A stretch of 9,540 nt of DNA from Alphaproteobacteria bacterium (GTDB taxonomy: Bacteria; Pseudomonadota; Alphaproteobacteria; Micropepsales; Micropepsaceae): the NCBI GenBank assembly GCA_947373775.1, contig CANBZE010000045.1:1-9540 (forward strand), read 5' to 3'. The notes beneath the pieces were generated by a model. The model was not told the DNA's origin. It made no database searches and saw only the letters and a list, made by a program, of their open reading frames with translations. Made by a program: the position numbers and the translations under genes. Of the stretch, positions 1 through 7,585 are shown one piece after another. Each line of letters starts with the position of its first letter. Positions within the stretch are counted from its first letter, which is position 1.

Positions 1-1210
1 CCAGGGTGCGGGTGTTGCCCGCGATATTGATCTTTTCGATATAGACGCGCGGGCCCTGCACGATCTCAAAGCCCAGATCGATGGTCCGGGTCTTGGGATC
101 GCGCTTGAGGCGAGGATGGACGTCGGCAAAGGCATAGCCCTTGGTGCCCGCCAAGTTCGTCAGGGCGTCGATCGCCTTCTGCACGTCTTCCTGGGAATAG
201 ATGTCGCCTTCTTTTATATCGACCATCGGCTGGAGCTGGGCGGCCGGCAGTTCGCGGATCTTGGAGTCGATGGCGACCTTGCCGAAATGGTAGCGGACGC
301 CCTCCTCCACCGTGAAGTTGATATAGAAGCTCTTGCGGTCGGGGGTGAGCTGCGCCACCGCGCTCAGCACCTTGAAGTCGGCATAGCCGCGATTGATGTA
401 GTAGCGGCGCAGGGACTCGCGGTCGAACTGCAGGCGGTCCGGATCGTAATTGTCGTTGCTGGCGAGGAATTTCCACCAGCGGCTTTCCTCGGTGGCGATC
501 TGGCCCTTCAACGTGTCGCTGGGATAGATCTTGTTGCCGGTGAAATTGATCTTGCTGACGCCAGTGGTGGGGCCGTCGGTGATGGAGAAAATCAGGTCGA
601 CGCGGTTCTGGGGACGCTGGATGATCTGGGGATCGACGCGGGCGGCGAACTTGCCGTTGCGGCGGTACAGTTCGATGATGCGCTGGACGTCCGCCTGGAT
701 CTTGGCGCGGGTGAAGACGGCGCGCGGCTTGATCTGGACTTCCTTGGTCAGGTCCTTGTCGGAGACCTTGGAATTGCCCTCGAACACCACCTGATTGACG
801 ATCGGGTTCTCGGTGACGCGGATGGTCAAGGTGCCGGTGGCGCCGTCAAAATTGGTTTTCACATCCGAGAACAGCCCGGTGGTGGTCAGCGCTTTCAGCG
901 CCTGGTCCGTTTCGGCGGGGGTGTAGATGTCGCCTTCACGCACGCCGACATAGGTCAGAACGGTGCCGGGCTCCACGCGCTGGGTGCCGCGCACCACGAT
1001 ATGCTGGATGAAGCGCGGCGCTTCAGCGGCGCCGGGAACGCCGGGCGGGGCGGCGGCGGCCTTGCTGGGCGGCGGCGCGGCATTCAATTCCTGGGCGCGT
1101 TCGGCCGCGCCGGGGCGGATCTGGCCCACCGAGGGACCGGACGCCAGCGCCAAACAGAGTCCGGCCGAGGTCGCGCGCAACAACCTGCTTCTAAGGCGCA
1201 AAATCCGCAT
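1..1210 (-). CDS. bamA: Outer membrane protein assembly factor BamA, 5' part only
   Basis: BamA is the outer-membrane barrel that inserts beta-barrel proteins, guided by periplasmic POTRA domains. Translating the minus strand from ATG at 1210-1208 gives 403 residues, open to the window edge. Seen: a basic, hydrophobic N-terminus (residues 1-30) resembling a signal peptide; an Ala/Pro-rich linker (about 35-65); then POTRA1 (about 67-134, with GTQRVEPGTV and GLFSDV), POTRA2 (135-213, with IVNQVVFEGNSKVSD), POTRA3 (214-303), POTRA4 (304-386) and the start of POTRA5 (388 on, VYIEKINIAGNTRTL). The barrel lies outside the window. An in-frame TAG sits 24 bases upstream, so the start cannot lie further up; ATG 1210 is the only ATG before POTRA1. 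An AGG abuts it directly, so its ribosome-binding site is poor and a TTG slightly downstream is possible. It lies 45 bp after rseP. Identity is very secure; the exact start less so. Confidence 0.95.
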   Translation of the reverse strand, partial: MRILRLRSRLLRATSAGLCLALASGPSVGQIRPGAAERAQELNAAPPPSKAAAAPPGVPGAAEAPRFIQHIVVRGTQRVEPGTVLTYVGVREGDIYTPAETDQALKALTTTGLFSDVKTNFDGATGTLTIRVTENPIVNQVVFEGNSKVSDKDLTKEVQIKPRAVFTRAKIQADVQRIIELYRRNGKFAARVDPQIIQRPQNRVDLIFSITDGPTTGVSKINFTGNKIYPSDTLKGQIATEESRWWKFLASNDNYDPDRLQFDRESLRRYYINRGYADFKVLSAVAQLTPDRKSFYINFTVEEGVRYHFGKVAIDSKIRELPAAQLQPMVDIKEGDIYSQEDVQKAIDALTNLAGTKGYAFADVHPRLKRDPKTRTIDLGFEIVQGPRVYIEKINIAGNTRTL

Positions 1211-1255
1211 CCTAAGTTTCGGCCAACTCGTCTAGGGGGCGCGGCGGCCCGGTTT

Positions 1256-2395
1256 TCAGAAAAGATTCAGCCGGACCAGGTCATTCCAGGTCGTCAGGAG
1301 CATCAGTCCCAACACCAAAACCAGCCCAAGCCGAAACCCGACGTCCTGGGCCCGCTCACCGAGCGGGCGCCCCAAAACAGCTTCGCATCCATAGTATAGA
1401 AGATGCCCCCCGTCGAGGAGCGGAATCGGAAAAAGATTGACCAGTCCGATGCTTACAGAAAGGAAAGCCACCAGCCGCAAGAGGGGCAGGAAGCCGAATT
1501 CCGCCACTTTCCGGGTGATATCGGCGATCCCCACCGGGCCGTGCAGCTGCTGGACGCTGGCCTTGCCGGTGACGATCTGGCCGATGCCGACCAGGGTCCC
1601 GCGGACGATGTCCACGGTCAGCCCGCAAGCCGCCCCGAACGCCGTGACCGGATTGTAGGTGTGATGGACCAGTTCGGCCTTGGGCGAAGGCAGCACACCG
1701 ATGACAAAGCGTTCCTCGGTTCCGCCAAGGCCGTCGGCGGACTTGGTCATGCGCGGGGTGACCCACAGCTGCAGCGGCTTGCCACCGCGCAGTAAGCCCA
1801 TCTGCAAGGCCTGACCCCCGCCGGTGGAAATGATCTCGGGCAACTGCTGGAAATCGGTGATCTGGACATCGCCGATCTTCGTCACCCGGTCGCCGGTGCG
1901 GATGCCCGCAGCTTCCGCGGCGCTGCCCTTGGCGATCTGGCCGATCAGGGGTCCGACGGAGGTGTGGCCGCTATACAGGAACAATCCCGTGAGCAGCACG
2001 ATAGCCAGGATGAAATTGGCAATGGGACCGGCTGCGGCCACGGCGGCGCGCTGGCCCACCGGCTTGAACGCCAGCATGCCCTCTTTGTCCGCCGCGCTGA
2101 GGCCGGCCGTATTGCGATCCGGCGTGGATGCCGCATCGGCATCACCGGCGAACTTCACATAGCCGCCGATAGGCAGGGCGCTGAGCTTCCAACGCGTATT
2201 GTTGCGGTCGGTGTAGCCGAACAATTCGGGCCCAAAGCCCACGGAAAAGACATCGACCCTGGCTTTGAACATGCGCGCCACCAGGAAGTGGCCCATCTCA
2301 TGCACGAAGACCACGACCGTGATGTAGAACAGGAAGGCCAGGGCGCCGCTGGGCGTTGATATCCAATGGAAAAGACCAAGCATCATATCCAGCAT
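1256..2395 (-). CDS. rseP: RIP metalloprotease RseP (site-2 protease)
   Basis: This is an inner-membrane zinc protease of the S2P/M50 family; in characterised bacteria it cleaves the membrane-bound anti-sigma factor during envelope stress. With ATG 2395 the product has 379 residues. Seen: a first membrane segment (about 18-31) carrying the zinc motif HEMGH at 32-36, an AGPIANF stretch in a second hydrophobic segment (about 122-142), one PDZ domain (about 145-215), and the third metal-ligand motif NLFPIPLLDGG at 320-330 (Asp328), followed by a final membrane segment (about 355-368). E. coli RseP has two PDZ domains and about 450 residues; the single PDZ here fits the shorter forms common in other groups. 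ATG 2395 overlaps the dxr stop by one base (TGATG) and has AGGG (2404-2401) five bases upstream; GTG 2398 and TTG 2416 are less likely alternatives. Its position between dxr and bamA fits an envelope role. Confidence 0.95.
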   Translation of the reverse strand: MLDMMLGLFHWISTPSGALAFLFYITVVVFVHEMGHFLVARMFKARVDVFSVGFGPELFGYTDRNNTRWKLSALPIGGYVKFAGDADAASTPDRNTAGLSAADKEGMLAFKPVGQRAAVAAAGPIANFILAIVLLTGLFLYSGHTSVGPLIGQIAKGSAAEAAGIRTGDRVTKIGDVQITDFQQLPEIISTGGGQALQMGLLRGGKPLQLWVTPRMTKSADGLGGTEERFVIGVLPSPKAELVHHTYNPVTAFGAACGLTVDIVRGTLVGIGQIVTGKASVQQLHGPVGIADITRKVAEFGFLPLLRLVAFLSVSIGLVNLFPIPLLDGGHLLYYGCEAVLGRPLGERAQDVGFRLGLVLVLGLMLLTTWNDLVRLNLF

Positions 2396-3633
2396 CACGT
2401 CCCTACTCTCTGACAAATCTCTTCGGCCACCACACGCGCGCGCGCATCGGTGCCCAGCACGCTTTCCAGATCGCCCGCCAGCCCGTTGCTGCCCATGTCG
2501 CGGTCCATCGCCGCGGCGACCACGCGCGGAATGTCGAGGAAGCCAATGCGGCGGTCCAGAAACGCCTGCACCGCGATCTCGTTGGCGGCATTCAGCACGG
2601 TCGGCGCCATGCCGCCGGAGCGCATGGAATCGATGGCCAGGTTCAGCGCGGGGAAACGGTCGTGCGCGGGCGGATGGAATACCAGGGTGCCCAGCGCGGC
2701 CAGGTCCAGCCGGCGCGAGGGCGACGGGATACGACGCGGCCAGCCCAGGGCATGGGCGATGGGCGTGCGCATGTCCGGCGCCGACAGATGCGCCATGGTG
2801 GTGCCGTCCTCATAGGACACAAGGCAGTGCACGATGGACTGGGGATGCACCACCACCGCCAGCTTTTCCGGCGGCAGGGCGAAGAGGAAATGCGCCTCGA
2901 TCAGTTCCAGTCCCTTGTTCATCAAGGTGGCGCTGTCGAGGGAAATTTTGCGGCCCATTGCCCAGTTGGGATGGGCGACCGCCTCTTCCACCGTGGCGGC
3001 GCGCATGCGCTCCAGGCTCCATTCGCGGAACGGCCCGCCCGAGGCGGTAATCGTGACCAGATCGGCCTCGGAGGCATCGCCTGAACCCAGCACCTGGAAG
3101 ATGGCGTTGTGTTCGCTGTCCACCGGCAGCACGGAGGCGCCGGATTTTTCCATGGCGTCGCGGAACACCGCGCCGGCCGCCACCACGCATTCCTTGTTGG
3201 CCAGCGCCACCACCACGCCGCGGCGGATGGCGGCCAGCGCCGGTTCGATTGCGGCGGCGCCCATGATCGCCACCATGACGAAGTCGGAGGGACGGCCGGC
3301 GGCCTCGATCACCGCCGCACGGCCCGCCGCGACTTCCACGCCGGTGCCGGCAAGACCCGCCTTCAGTTCGGCCAGGCATTTCTCGTCGCCGATCACCGCC
3401 AGCCTGGGCTTCATCGCCTTCGCCTGTTCGATCAGCAGCTTCACATTGTTGCCCGCCGTCAGCGCTGTGATTGGCATCGCGTCCGCACCATGGAGCTTGC
3501 GCACATGGGCGATCACATCCAGCGTGTTGACGCCGATGGAGCCGGTGGAGCCCAGCACCGTCACCTTGCGGCCCAGGACTTCGTCCAGAGGCGGCAATTC
3601 GTCGAAAATCTTGGTGGCCGCGATTGCCTTCAC
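2395..3633 (-). CDS. dxr: 1-deoxy-D-xylulose 5-phosphate reductoisomerase
   Basis: Dxr catalyses the NADPH-dependent rearrangement and reduction of DXP to 2-C-methyl-D-erythritol 4-phosphate, the committed step of the MEP isoprenoid pathway, in the cytosol. The 412-residue product shows the NADPH loop GSTGSIG (28-34), LANKECVVAAG (144-154), the metal-binding stretch PVDSEHNAIFQ (170-180, Asp172 and Glu174), TASGGPFR (196-203), HPNWAMGRKIS (221-231) and DSATLMNKGLELIEA (233-247, with the third metal ligand Glu243). PDMRTPIA and the C-terminal AANEIAVQAFL are also typical. E. coli Dxr has 398 residues; the excess is about 20 residues before the Rossmann fold. The start is GTG 3633, sharing GTGA with the cdsA stop, and no ATG lies closer to the domain. 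Its product feeds UppS upstream. All catalytic residues I can check are present. Confidence 0.97.
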   Translation of the reverse strand: MKAIAATKIFDELPPLDEVLGRKVTVLGSTGSIGVNTLDVIAHVRKLHGADAMPITALTAGNNVKLLIEQAKAMKPRLAVIGDEKCLAELKAGLAGTGVEVAAGRAAVIEAAGRPSDFVMVAIMGAAAIEPALAAIRRGVVVALANKECVVAAGAVFRDAMEKSGASVLPVDSEHNAIFQVLGSGDASEADLVTITASGGPFREWSLERMRAATVEEAVAHPNWAMGRKISLDSATLMNKGLELIEAHFLFALPPEKLAVVVHPQSIVHCLVSYEDGTTMAHLSAPDMRTPIAHALGWPRRIPSPSRRLDLAALGTLVFHPPAHDRFPALNLAIDSMRSGGMAPTVLNAANEIAVQAFLDRRIGFLDIPRVVAAAMDRDMGSNGLAGDLESVLGTDARARVVAEEICQRVGT

Positions 3634-4499
3634 GCGTGGCCCCCGAACAACGGATTGAGATGCGCTGCGAATACCAGCACCGCCAGGACGCAGCTGCAGG
3701 CGAACATGGAATCCATCCGGTCCAGCACGCCACCATGACCGGGGATCAGCCCGCCCGAATCCTTGGTGCCGAAGCGGCGCTTGATGCTGGATTCAAACAG
3801 ATCGCCCAGGTGCGCGACGACGCTGAGGCCGATTGCGAAAACTATGGCTATCAAAACATTGAAAGAGAAAAACGCGATATAGGCTGCAAACACCGTAGCT
3901 GCGGTAATGCTGCCGCCGATGGTGCCGGCCCAGGTCTTGCCGGGCGAAATGCGCGGCGCGATTTTCTTGCCGCCGATCAGCTTGCCGAACACCAGCGCGC
4001 CGGTATCGGTAGCCCACACGATCAGGAACAGGCCCAGTATGTACCAGGTCCCCTGAGCCGGGAGCGCTTTGAGCGCTACCAGCGCGACAGACGGCAAGCC
4101 GATATACAGCACGCCGCCCGCATGCCAGAGCGGATTGTCCTTGCGCTGCTGCGCCATCACGAAGGCGGCCACCGTGCCGATGACCAGGAAGGCGAAGGCC
4201 GCCGGCACCACGCGCAGCACCAGGGCGGTGACGGCGCAGGCGATGGATGCGACGGTGATGATGGTCTGGACATGGATCGGCTGCTGGTCGGCAATCTCGC
4301 GCTGGGTGGGACTGCGCACCAAACGATGCCATTCACGCGCCGCAAACAGCGCCATCACCACGGTGACGGCAGCAAACGGAACAGGGTTGGGCAGCGTCGC
4401 CAATGCGATGGCGATAAACGCCAAAAAAACACCGAACAGCACGCGCAGAAAGGTCTCGCTTCCGCTGCGCAGGATGTTGCCGGGATGGGACTGCGTCAT
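3630..4499 (-). CDS. cdsA: Phosphatidate cytidylyltransferase (CDP-diglyceride synthase)
   Basis: CdsA is an integral inner-membrane enzyme that makes CDP-diacylglycerol from phosphatidate and CTP, the precursor of all bacterial glycerophospholipids. The 289-residue product has several hydrophobic segments, including about 17-35, 78-115, 150-170 and 205-230. It ends with the full CTP-transferase signature at 238-263: Ser238, Lys240, Arg241, Lys246-Asp247, His255-Gly-Gly, Asp260-Arg-x-Asp263. The start chosen is ATG 4499, two bases after the uppS stop (TGAGCATG). An in-frame extension to 4601 exists but lies wholly inside uppS and adds an Arg-rich stretch untypical of the family, so I reject it. 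The stop overlaps the dxr GTG start by four bases, suggesting translational coupling. I see no strong Shine-Dalgarno sequence, which fits translation by ribosomes arriving from uppS. Confidence 0.96.
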   Translation of the reverse strand: MTQSHPGNILRSGSETFLRVLFGVFLAFIAIALATLPNPVPFAAVTVVMALFAAREWHRLVRSPTQREIADQQPIHVQTIITVASIACAVTALVLRVVPAAFAFLVIGTVAAFVMAQQRKDNPLWHAGGVLYIGLPSVALVALKALPAQGTWYILGLFLIVWATDTGALVFGKLIGGKKIAPRISPGKTWAGTIGGSITAATVFAAYIAFFSFNVLIAIVFAIGLSVVAHLGDLFESSIKRRFGTKDSGGLIPGHGGVLDRMDSMFACSCVLAVLVFAAHLNPLFGGHA

Positions 4500-4501
4500 G
4501 C

Positions 4502-5236
4502 TCACGCCACGGCTTCCGAATCCAGCGCGCCAAAGCGGCGTTCGCGGGCGGCGAACTGCTCCAGAGCGGCGGTCAGCGCGGCGCGGTCGAAATCCGGCCA
4601 CAGCGTGTCCAGGAACAGAAGTTCGGCATAGGCCGACTGCCAGAGCAGGAAGTTAGACAGCCGGTGCTCGCCGCTGGTGCGTATGACCAGATCCGGTTCC
4701 GGCAGCGCGCTGGTGAACAGGCGCGAGGCGAACAGTTCGGGGGTGATGGTTTCAGGATCCAGCCGCCCGTCCTTGGCGGCGCGCGCCAGTTCCTGCACGG
4801 CGGCGACGATTTCTTCCTTGCCGCCATAGTCGAAGGCGAAGGTCAGGTTCATGCCGGTGTTCCTGGCGGTACGGCTTTCCGAGTCCTGGATCATCTGCTG
4901 GATGTCGGAGGCGACGCGGCCGCGATGGCCAATGATCCGCATGCGGACGTTACGCTCGACCAGCTCATCCATGTCGCTGCGGAAATAGGCGCGGAACAGC
5001 CCCATCAGCGCGCCAACCTCGGTCTTGGGGCGCTTCCAGTTCTCGGAGGAGAACGCGAACAGGGTCAGGTTCTCCAGCCCGATGTCGCAGCCGGCGCGCA
5101 CCGTCTCGCGCACCGCGCTCATCCCGGCAAAATGCCCGGCCTCGCGCGGCAGGTAGCGCTTCTTCGCCCAGCGTCCATTGCCGTCCATGATGATGGCGAC
5201 ATGCTTGGGAAGGTGCGAGGGCGTTTTCTCCGGCAC
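4502..5236 (-). CDS. uppS: Di-trans,poly-cis-undecaprenyl-diphosphate synthase
   Basis: UppS is the cis-prenyltransferase that extends farnesyl diphosphate with eight isopentenyl units to give undecaprenyl diphosphate, the lipid carrier for peptidoglycan and polysaccharide synthesis. The 244-residue product has the family hallmarks: HVAIIMDGNGRWA (12-24, catalytic Asp18), the NLTLFAFSSENWKRP region (56-70), the FAFDYGGKEEI segment (133-143) and RTSGEHRLSNFLLWQ (186-200) followed by SAYAEL. Length matches the usual 240-255. The start is GTG 5236, five bases after the frr stop; no ATG lies before the conserved domain, and only a weak AGG is seen ten bases upstream. That pattern suggests coupling to frr. 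The MEP-pathway gene dxr two genes downstream supplies isoprenoid precursors to this enzyme. Confidence 0.97.
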   Translation of the reverse strand: MPEKTPSHLPKHVAIIMDGNGRWAKKRYLPREAGHFAGMSAVRETVRAGCDIGLENLTLFAFSSENWKRPKTEVGALMGLFRAYFRSDMDELVERNVRMRIIGHRGRVASDIQQMIQDSESRTARNTGMNLTFAFDYGGKEEIVAAVQELARAAKDGRLDPETITPELFASRLFTSALPEPDLVIRTSGEHRLSNFLLWQSAYAELLFLDTLWPDFDRAALTAALEQFAARERRFGALDSEAVA

Positions 5237-5241
5237 TCTGG

Positions 5242-5802
5242 TCAGACCTGCATGATTTCCTGCTCCTTGTTATGGAGCGCGGCATCGATGGTTTTTATGT
5301 GGTCGTCGGTCAGCTTCTGCAGCTCATCCGCCTTGGTATGCTGATCGTCTTGGCTGATCTTGCCGTCCTTCTCCAGCTTCTTGAGCAGGTCGTTGCCGTC
5401 GCGGCGCACGTTGCGCACGGCGATGCGGGCGGCCTCGGCATATTTCGCGGCCAGCTTGGAAAGCTCCTTGCGGCGTTCCTGGTTCAGCTCGGGCAGCGGG
5501 ATGCGCAGCAGCTGGCCGTCCATCTGCGGGTTCAGGCCCAGGCCGGCATCGCGGATCGCCTTGTCCACCGCCTTGGCCAGGCTCTTGTCCCACACCTGCA
5601 CCGTGATCATGCGGGCTTCGGGCGTGCCGATGGAGCCGACCTGGCTGATCGGCACCGAATTGCCGTAGGCCTCGACCTTGACCGGATCCAGCAGGGCGGC
5701 GCTGGCACGGCCGGTGCGCAGGCCCGACAATTCGGTCTTGAGGGTGCCGATGGCGCCGTTCATGCGGCGGTCGAGTTCGTCCTTGTTGTAGGCATCAGCC
5801 AT
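5242..5802 (-). CDS. frr: Ribosome recycling factor
   Basis: RRF works with EF-G to split post-termination ribosomes. The 186-residue product matches the family length of about 185. It shows the N-terminal helix with [10 protein letters not shown] (25-34), [14 protein letters not shown] (45-58, the domain II region), [14 protein letters not shown] (101-114) and [11 protein letters not shown] (128-138), which lies in the conserved ribosome-binding helix, then a charged C-terminal helix. An in-frame ATG at 5823 would add seven residues (MGGRSDD). I prefer ATG 5802 because a GGAG lies seven bases upstream of it and because the protein then begins like its relatives. The gene follows pyrH by 63 bp and precedes uppS by five. 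pyrH-frr adjacency is widespread in bacteria. Confidence 0.97.
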   Translation of the reverse strand: MADAYNKDELDRRMNGAIGTLKTELSGLRTGRASAALLDPVKVEAYGNSVPISQVGSIGTPEARMITVQVWDKSLAKAVDKAIRDAGLGLNPQMDGQLLRIPLPELNQERRKELSKLAAKYAEAARIAVRNVRRDGNDLLKKLEKDGKISQDDQHTKADELQKLTDDHIKTIDAALHNKEQEIMQV

Positions 5803-5809
5803 GTCGTCG

Positions 5810-5813
5810 CTCC
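5810..5813 (-). promoter_or_regulatory. Ribosome-binding site of frr
   Basis: GGAG on the minus strand, seven bases before ATG 5802. It decides the frr start in favour of 5802 over the in-frame ATG at 5823, which lies upstream of this site. Confidence 0.75.
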
Positions 5814-5865
5814 GTCCCCCCAAAAACGCTATTGGGCCAGATTACCCTAAGACCCCGGCCCCGCT

Positions 5866-6587
5866 TCATTTTTCTTCGATAATGGTTGCCCGGCCCTCGC
5901 CGCGCAGCACCTTGGCCAGGGCGCCGGGCTCGGACAGGGCAAACACCAGGATCGGGATGCGGTTTTCGCGCGACAGCGAGATCGCCGCCGCATCCATAAC
6001 CTGAAGATTCTGGGCTAACACCTCGTGATAGCTCAGAGAATCGTATCGTTTGGCGTCCGGGAACTTCTTGGGGTCGGCGCTATAGACCCCGTCCACCTGG
6101 GTGGCCTTGAGCATGGCGTCGCAGGACATTTCGGCCGCCCGCAGGGCCGCCGCGGTGTCCGTGGTGAAGAAGGGGTTGCCGGTCCCGGCCCCGAAGATCA
6201 CCACCCGGCCCTTTTCCATGTGCCGGATGGCCCGGCGGCGGACATAGGGTTCGCAGACATTGTTCATGGCGATGGCCGACTGGACGCGGGAGGTGAGCCC
6301 GACCCGCTCCATGCCCGCCTGCAGCGCCAGTGCGTTCATCACCGTGGCCAGCATGCCCATATAGTCGGCAGTGGAGCGGTCGATACCCTTGGCCGATCCG
6401 GCCAGGCCACGAAAGATATTGCCGCCGCCCACCACCATGCAGATCTCGGTGCCGGCTTCGTGCGCTTCCTTCACATCGCGGGCGATGCGGTCGACCACAT
6501 CGATGTTGATGCCGAGGCGTCGCCCCCCATCAACGCCTCGCCGGAAACCTTGAGCAGTATCCGGCGGTATTTTGGCGCTGACGGCAT
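5866..6587 (-). CDS. pyrH: UMP kinase with an apparent one-base frameshift near the N-terminus
   Basis: PyrH phosphorylates UMP to UDP using ATP. The start is ATG 6587, with GAGG nine bases upstream and 15 bp after the tsf stop. This frame encodes [20 protein letters not shown], the conserved N-terminal motif (YKRxLLKLSGEALMG), but after the G-run at 6528-6523 it turns to unrelated sequence and stops at TGA 6473-6471 (38 residues). The rest of the protein is in another frame: [14 protein letters not shown], the nucleotide loop [44 protein letters not shown] and [10 protein letters not shown], ending at 5866. One added G in the run joins them into 240 residues, the normal family length. Read as is, the longest single-frame product starts at GTG 6498 and has 210 residues; it lacks the conserved Lys and SGEAL of the active site. 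A homopolymer error is most likely; a real frameshift cannot be excluded. Confidence 0.88.
6523..6528 (-). other. G6 homopolymer at the pyrH frame break
   Basis: Six consecutive G (minus strand) follow the ALM codons of pyrH (the first G belongs to ATG). The N-terminal motif is in frame before the run and the remaining UMP kinase is in frame after it only if the run had seven G. This is where the single-base loss must lie, to within a few codons. Confidence 0.85.
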
Positions 6588-6602
6588 GAGACGAAACCTC
6601 GG

Positions 6603-7526
6603 TTAGCGGGTGCCTGCCATCTGGGCGACTTCGTCGGCGAAGTCGGCGTCGGCCTTCTCGATGCCTTCGCCCACCTTGAAGCGGACAAAGCCCTCGATCT
6701 CTACGGCTGCGCCCAGATCCTTGGAGGCCTTCTCGATCAGCTTGGCGATCGGTGTCTCGCCGTCGAGCATGTAGACCTGCTGCATCAGCACCACTTCCTC
6801 GTAGTACTTGCGCATGCGGCCTTCCATCATCTTCTCGACGACGGCTTCGGGCTTGCCGGACTGCAGCGCGATGTCCTTCTGGACATTGTATTCGCGCTCG
6901 ACCACCGCCTTGTCGAGATGTTCCTTGGTCAGCGCCAGCGGCGCGGCGGCAGCGACATGCATCGCCAGCTGCTTGGCCAGGGCCGACAGCTTGTCCTTGT
7001 CGGCGGTGGACTTCAGGCCGACCAGCACGCCGATATTGCCCAGCTCGGGCGAAGCGGCGTTATGGACATAGGCGGCGACCACACCGGGATTGACCGACAA
7101 CGCAGCGGCGCGGCGCACCGACATGTTTTCGCCGATCCTGGCGACCAGTTCGGTCAGGGTCTGCTGCACGGTGGACGAACCCATCGGATGGGCCAGCAGC
7201 TTCTCCAGATCGCCGCCCTGCTTCAGGGCCAGCTTGGAGGCGTCCTTCACGAAGGTCTTGAAATCTTCATTCTTGGCGACGAAATCGGTCTCGGCATTCA
7301 CTTCCAGCAGCACGCCGGTATTGGCATCGACGGCGACGCCCACTAGGCCTTCGGCGGCGGCGCGGCCGGCCTTCTTGGCCGCCTTCAGGGCGCCCGATTT
7401 GCGCAGCCAGTCGATGGCCGCTTCCATGTCGCCGCCCGTTTCGGTCAGCGCCTTCTTGCAGTCCATCATGCCCGCGCCGGTCTTGTCGCGCAGGTCCTTC
7501 ACCATGGAGGCGGTGATGTTCGACAT
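6603..7526 (-). CDS. tsf: Translation elongation factor Ts
   Basis: EF-Ts is the guanine-nucleotide exchange factor that regenerates EF-Tu-GTP. The 307-residue product begins with the UBA-like domain (about 1-50), containing [19 protein letters not shown], the near-invariant EF-Tu-contacting region. It continues with AAEGLVGV and the core motif [11 protein letters not shown], then the dimerisation subdomains, including [20 protein letters not shown]. The length fits alphaproteobacterial EF-Ts (about 305-310; E. coli has 283). An ATG at 7538 would add four residues, but its first bases form part of the GGAG (7536-7533) that lies six bases before ATG 7526, so 7526 is preferred. It sits 59 bp after rpsB, the usual pairing, behind an intercistronic hairpin, and 15 bp before pyrH. 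Confidence 0.97.
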   Translation of the reverse strand: MSNITASMVKDLRDKTGAGMMDCKKALTETGGDMEAAIDWLRKSGALKAAKKAGRAAAEGLVGVAVDANTGVLLEVNAETDFVAKNEDFKTFVKDASKLALKQGGDLEKLLAHPMGSSTVQQTLTELVARIGENMSVRRAAALSVNPGVVAAYVHNAASPELGNIGVLVGLKSTADKDKLSALAKQLAMHVAAAAPLALTKEHLDKAVVEREYNVQKDIALQSGKPEAVVEKMMEGRMRKYYEEVVLMQQVYMLDGETPIAKLIEKASKDLGAAVEIEGFVRFKVGEGIEKADADFADEVAQMAGTR

Positions 7527-7532
7527 TGCAGT

Positions 7533-7536
7533 CTCC
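7533..7536 (-). promoter_or_regulatory. Ribosome-binding site of tsf
   Basis: GGAG on the minus strand, six bases before ATG 7526. It overlaps the codons after the alternative ATG 7538 and so argues for the downstream start. The rpsB-tsf hairpin ends six bases upstream of it. Confidence 0.75.
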
Positions 7537-7542
7537 ATTCAG

Positions 7543-7569
7543 GCCCGCACGCCTTTGGGGCGCGCGGGC
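7543..7569 (-). promoter_or_regulatory. Strong hairpin in the rpsB-tsf intercistronic gap
   Basis: An 11-bp inverted repeat: on the minus strand GCCCGCGCGCC, loop CCAAA, GGCGTGCGGGC. As RNA all 11 positions pair, with one G-U wobble. No U-tract follows (next bases are CTGAATGG), so it is not a classic intrinsic terminator. Inference: it may attenuate transcription, protect rpsB mRNA 3' ends after processing, or modulate tsf translation, whose GGAG lies six bases downstream. E. coli is known to have a partial terminator between rpsB and tsf; I do not know whether this one is equivalent. Confidence 0.7.
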
Positions 7570-7585
7570 GTCAATCGTATGAAAG

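Noticed and set aside
116..1399. A 427-codon open frame on the plus strand opposite bamA
   Set aside because: It is the antisense of a clear BamA coding frame. High GC with G/C-rich third positions keeps opposite frames free of stops. Its translation has no recognisable domain and it runs into rseP.
2396..2416. rseP starting at TTG 2416 or GTG 2398
   Set aside because: TTG 2416 adds residues buried in dxr and has no ribosome-binding site; GTG 2398 is only two bases from the AGGG. ATG 2395 has better spacing.
2834..3738. Long plus-strand open frames opposite dxr
   Set aside because: dxr accounts for this stretch with intact catalytic motifs. The plus-strand products are low-complexity Ala/His/Arg-rich shadows without a plausible start context.
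4500..4601. Upstream extension of cdsA to 4601
   Set aside because: The added 34 residues lie wholly inside uppS, are Arg-rich and do not resemble CdsA N-termini. ATG 4499 sits right after the uppS stop.
5834..5861. GGGCC/GGCCC inverted repeat in the pyrH-frr gap as a terminator
   Set aside because: The stem is five base pairs with an 18-nt loop, and the nearest T-run follows seven bases later. It is too weak to call, and termination inside this conserved gene order would be unexpected.
5866..6498. pyrH starting at GTG 6498 as a complete gene
   Set aside because: That start omits the conserved [10 protein letters not shown] segment, which is encoded just upstream in another frame with a good start and Shine-Dalgarno. 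The 6498 start is an artefact of the frame break.
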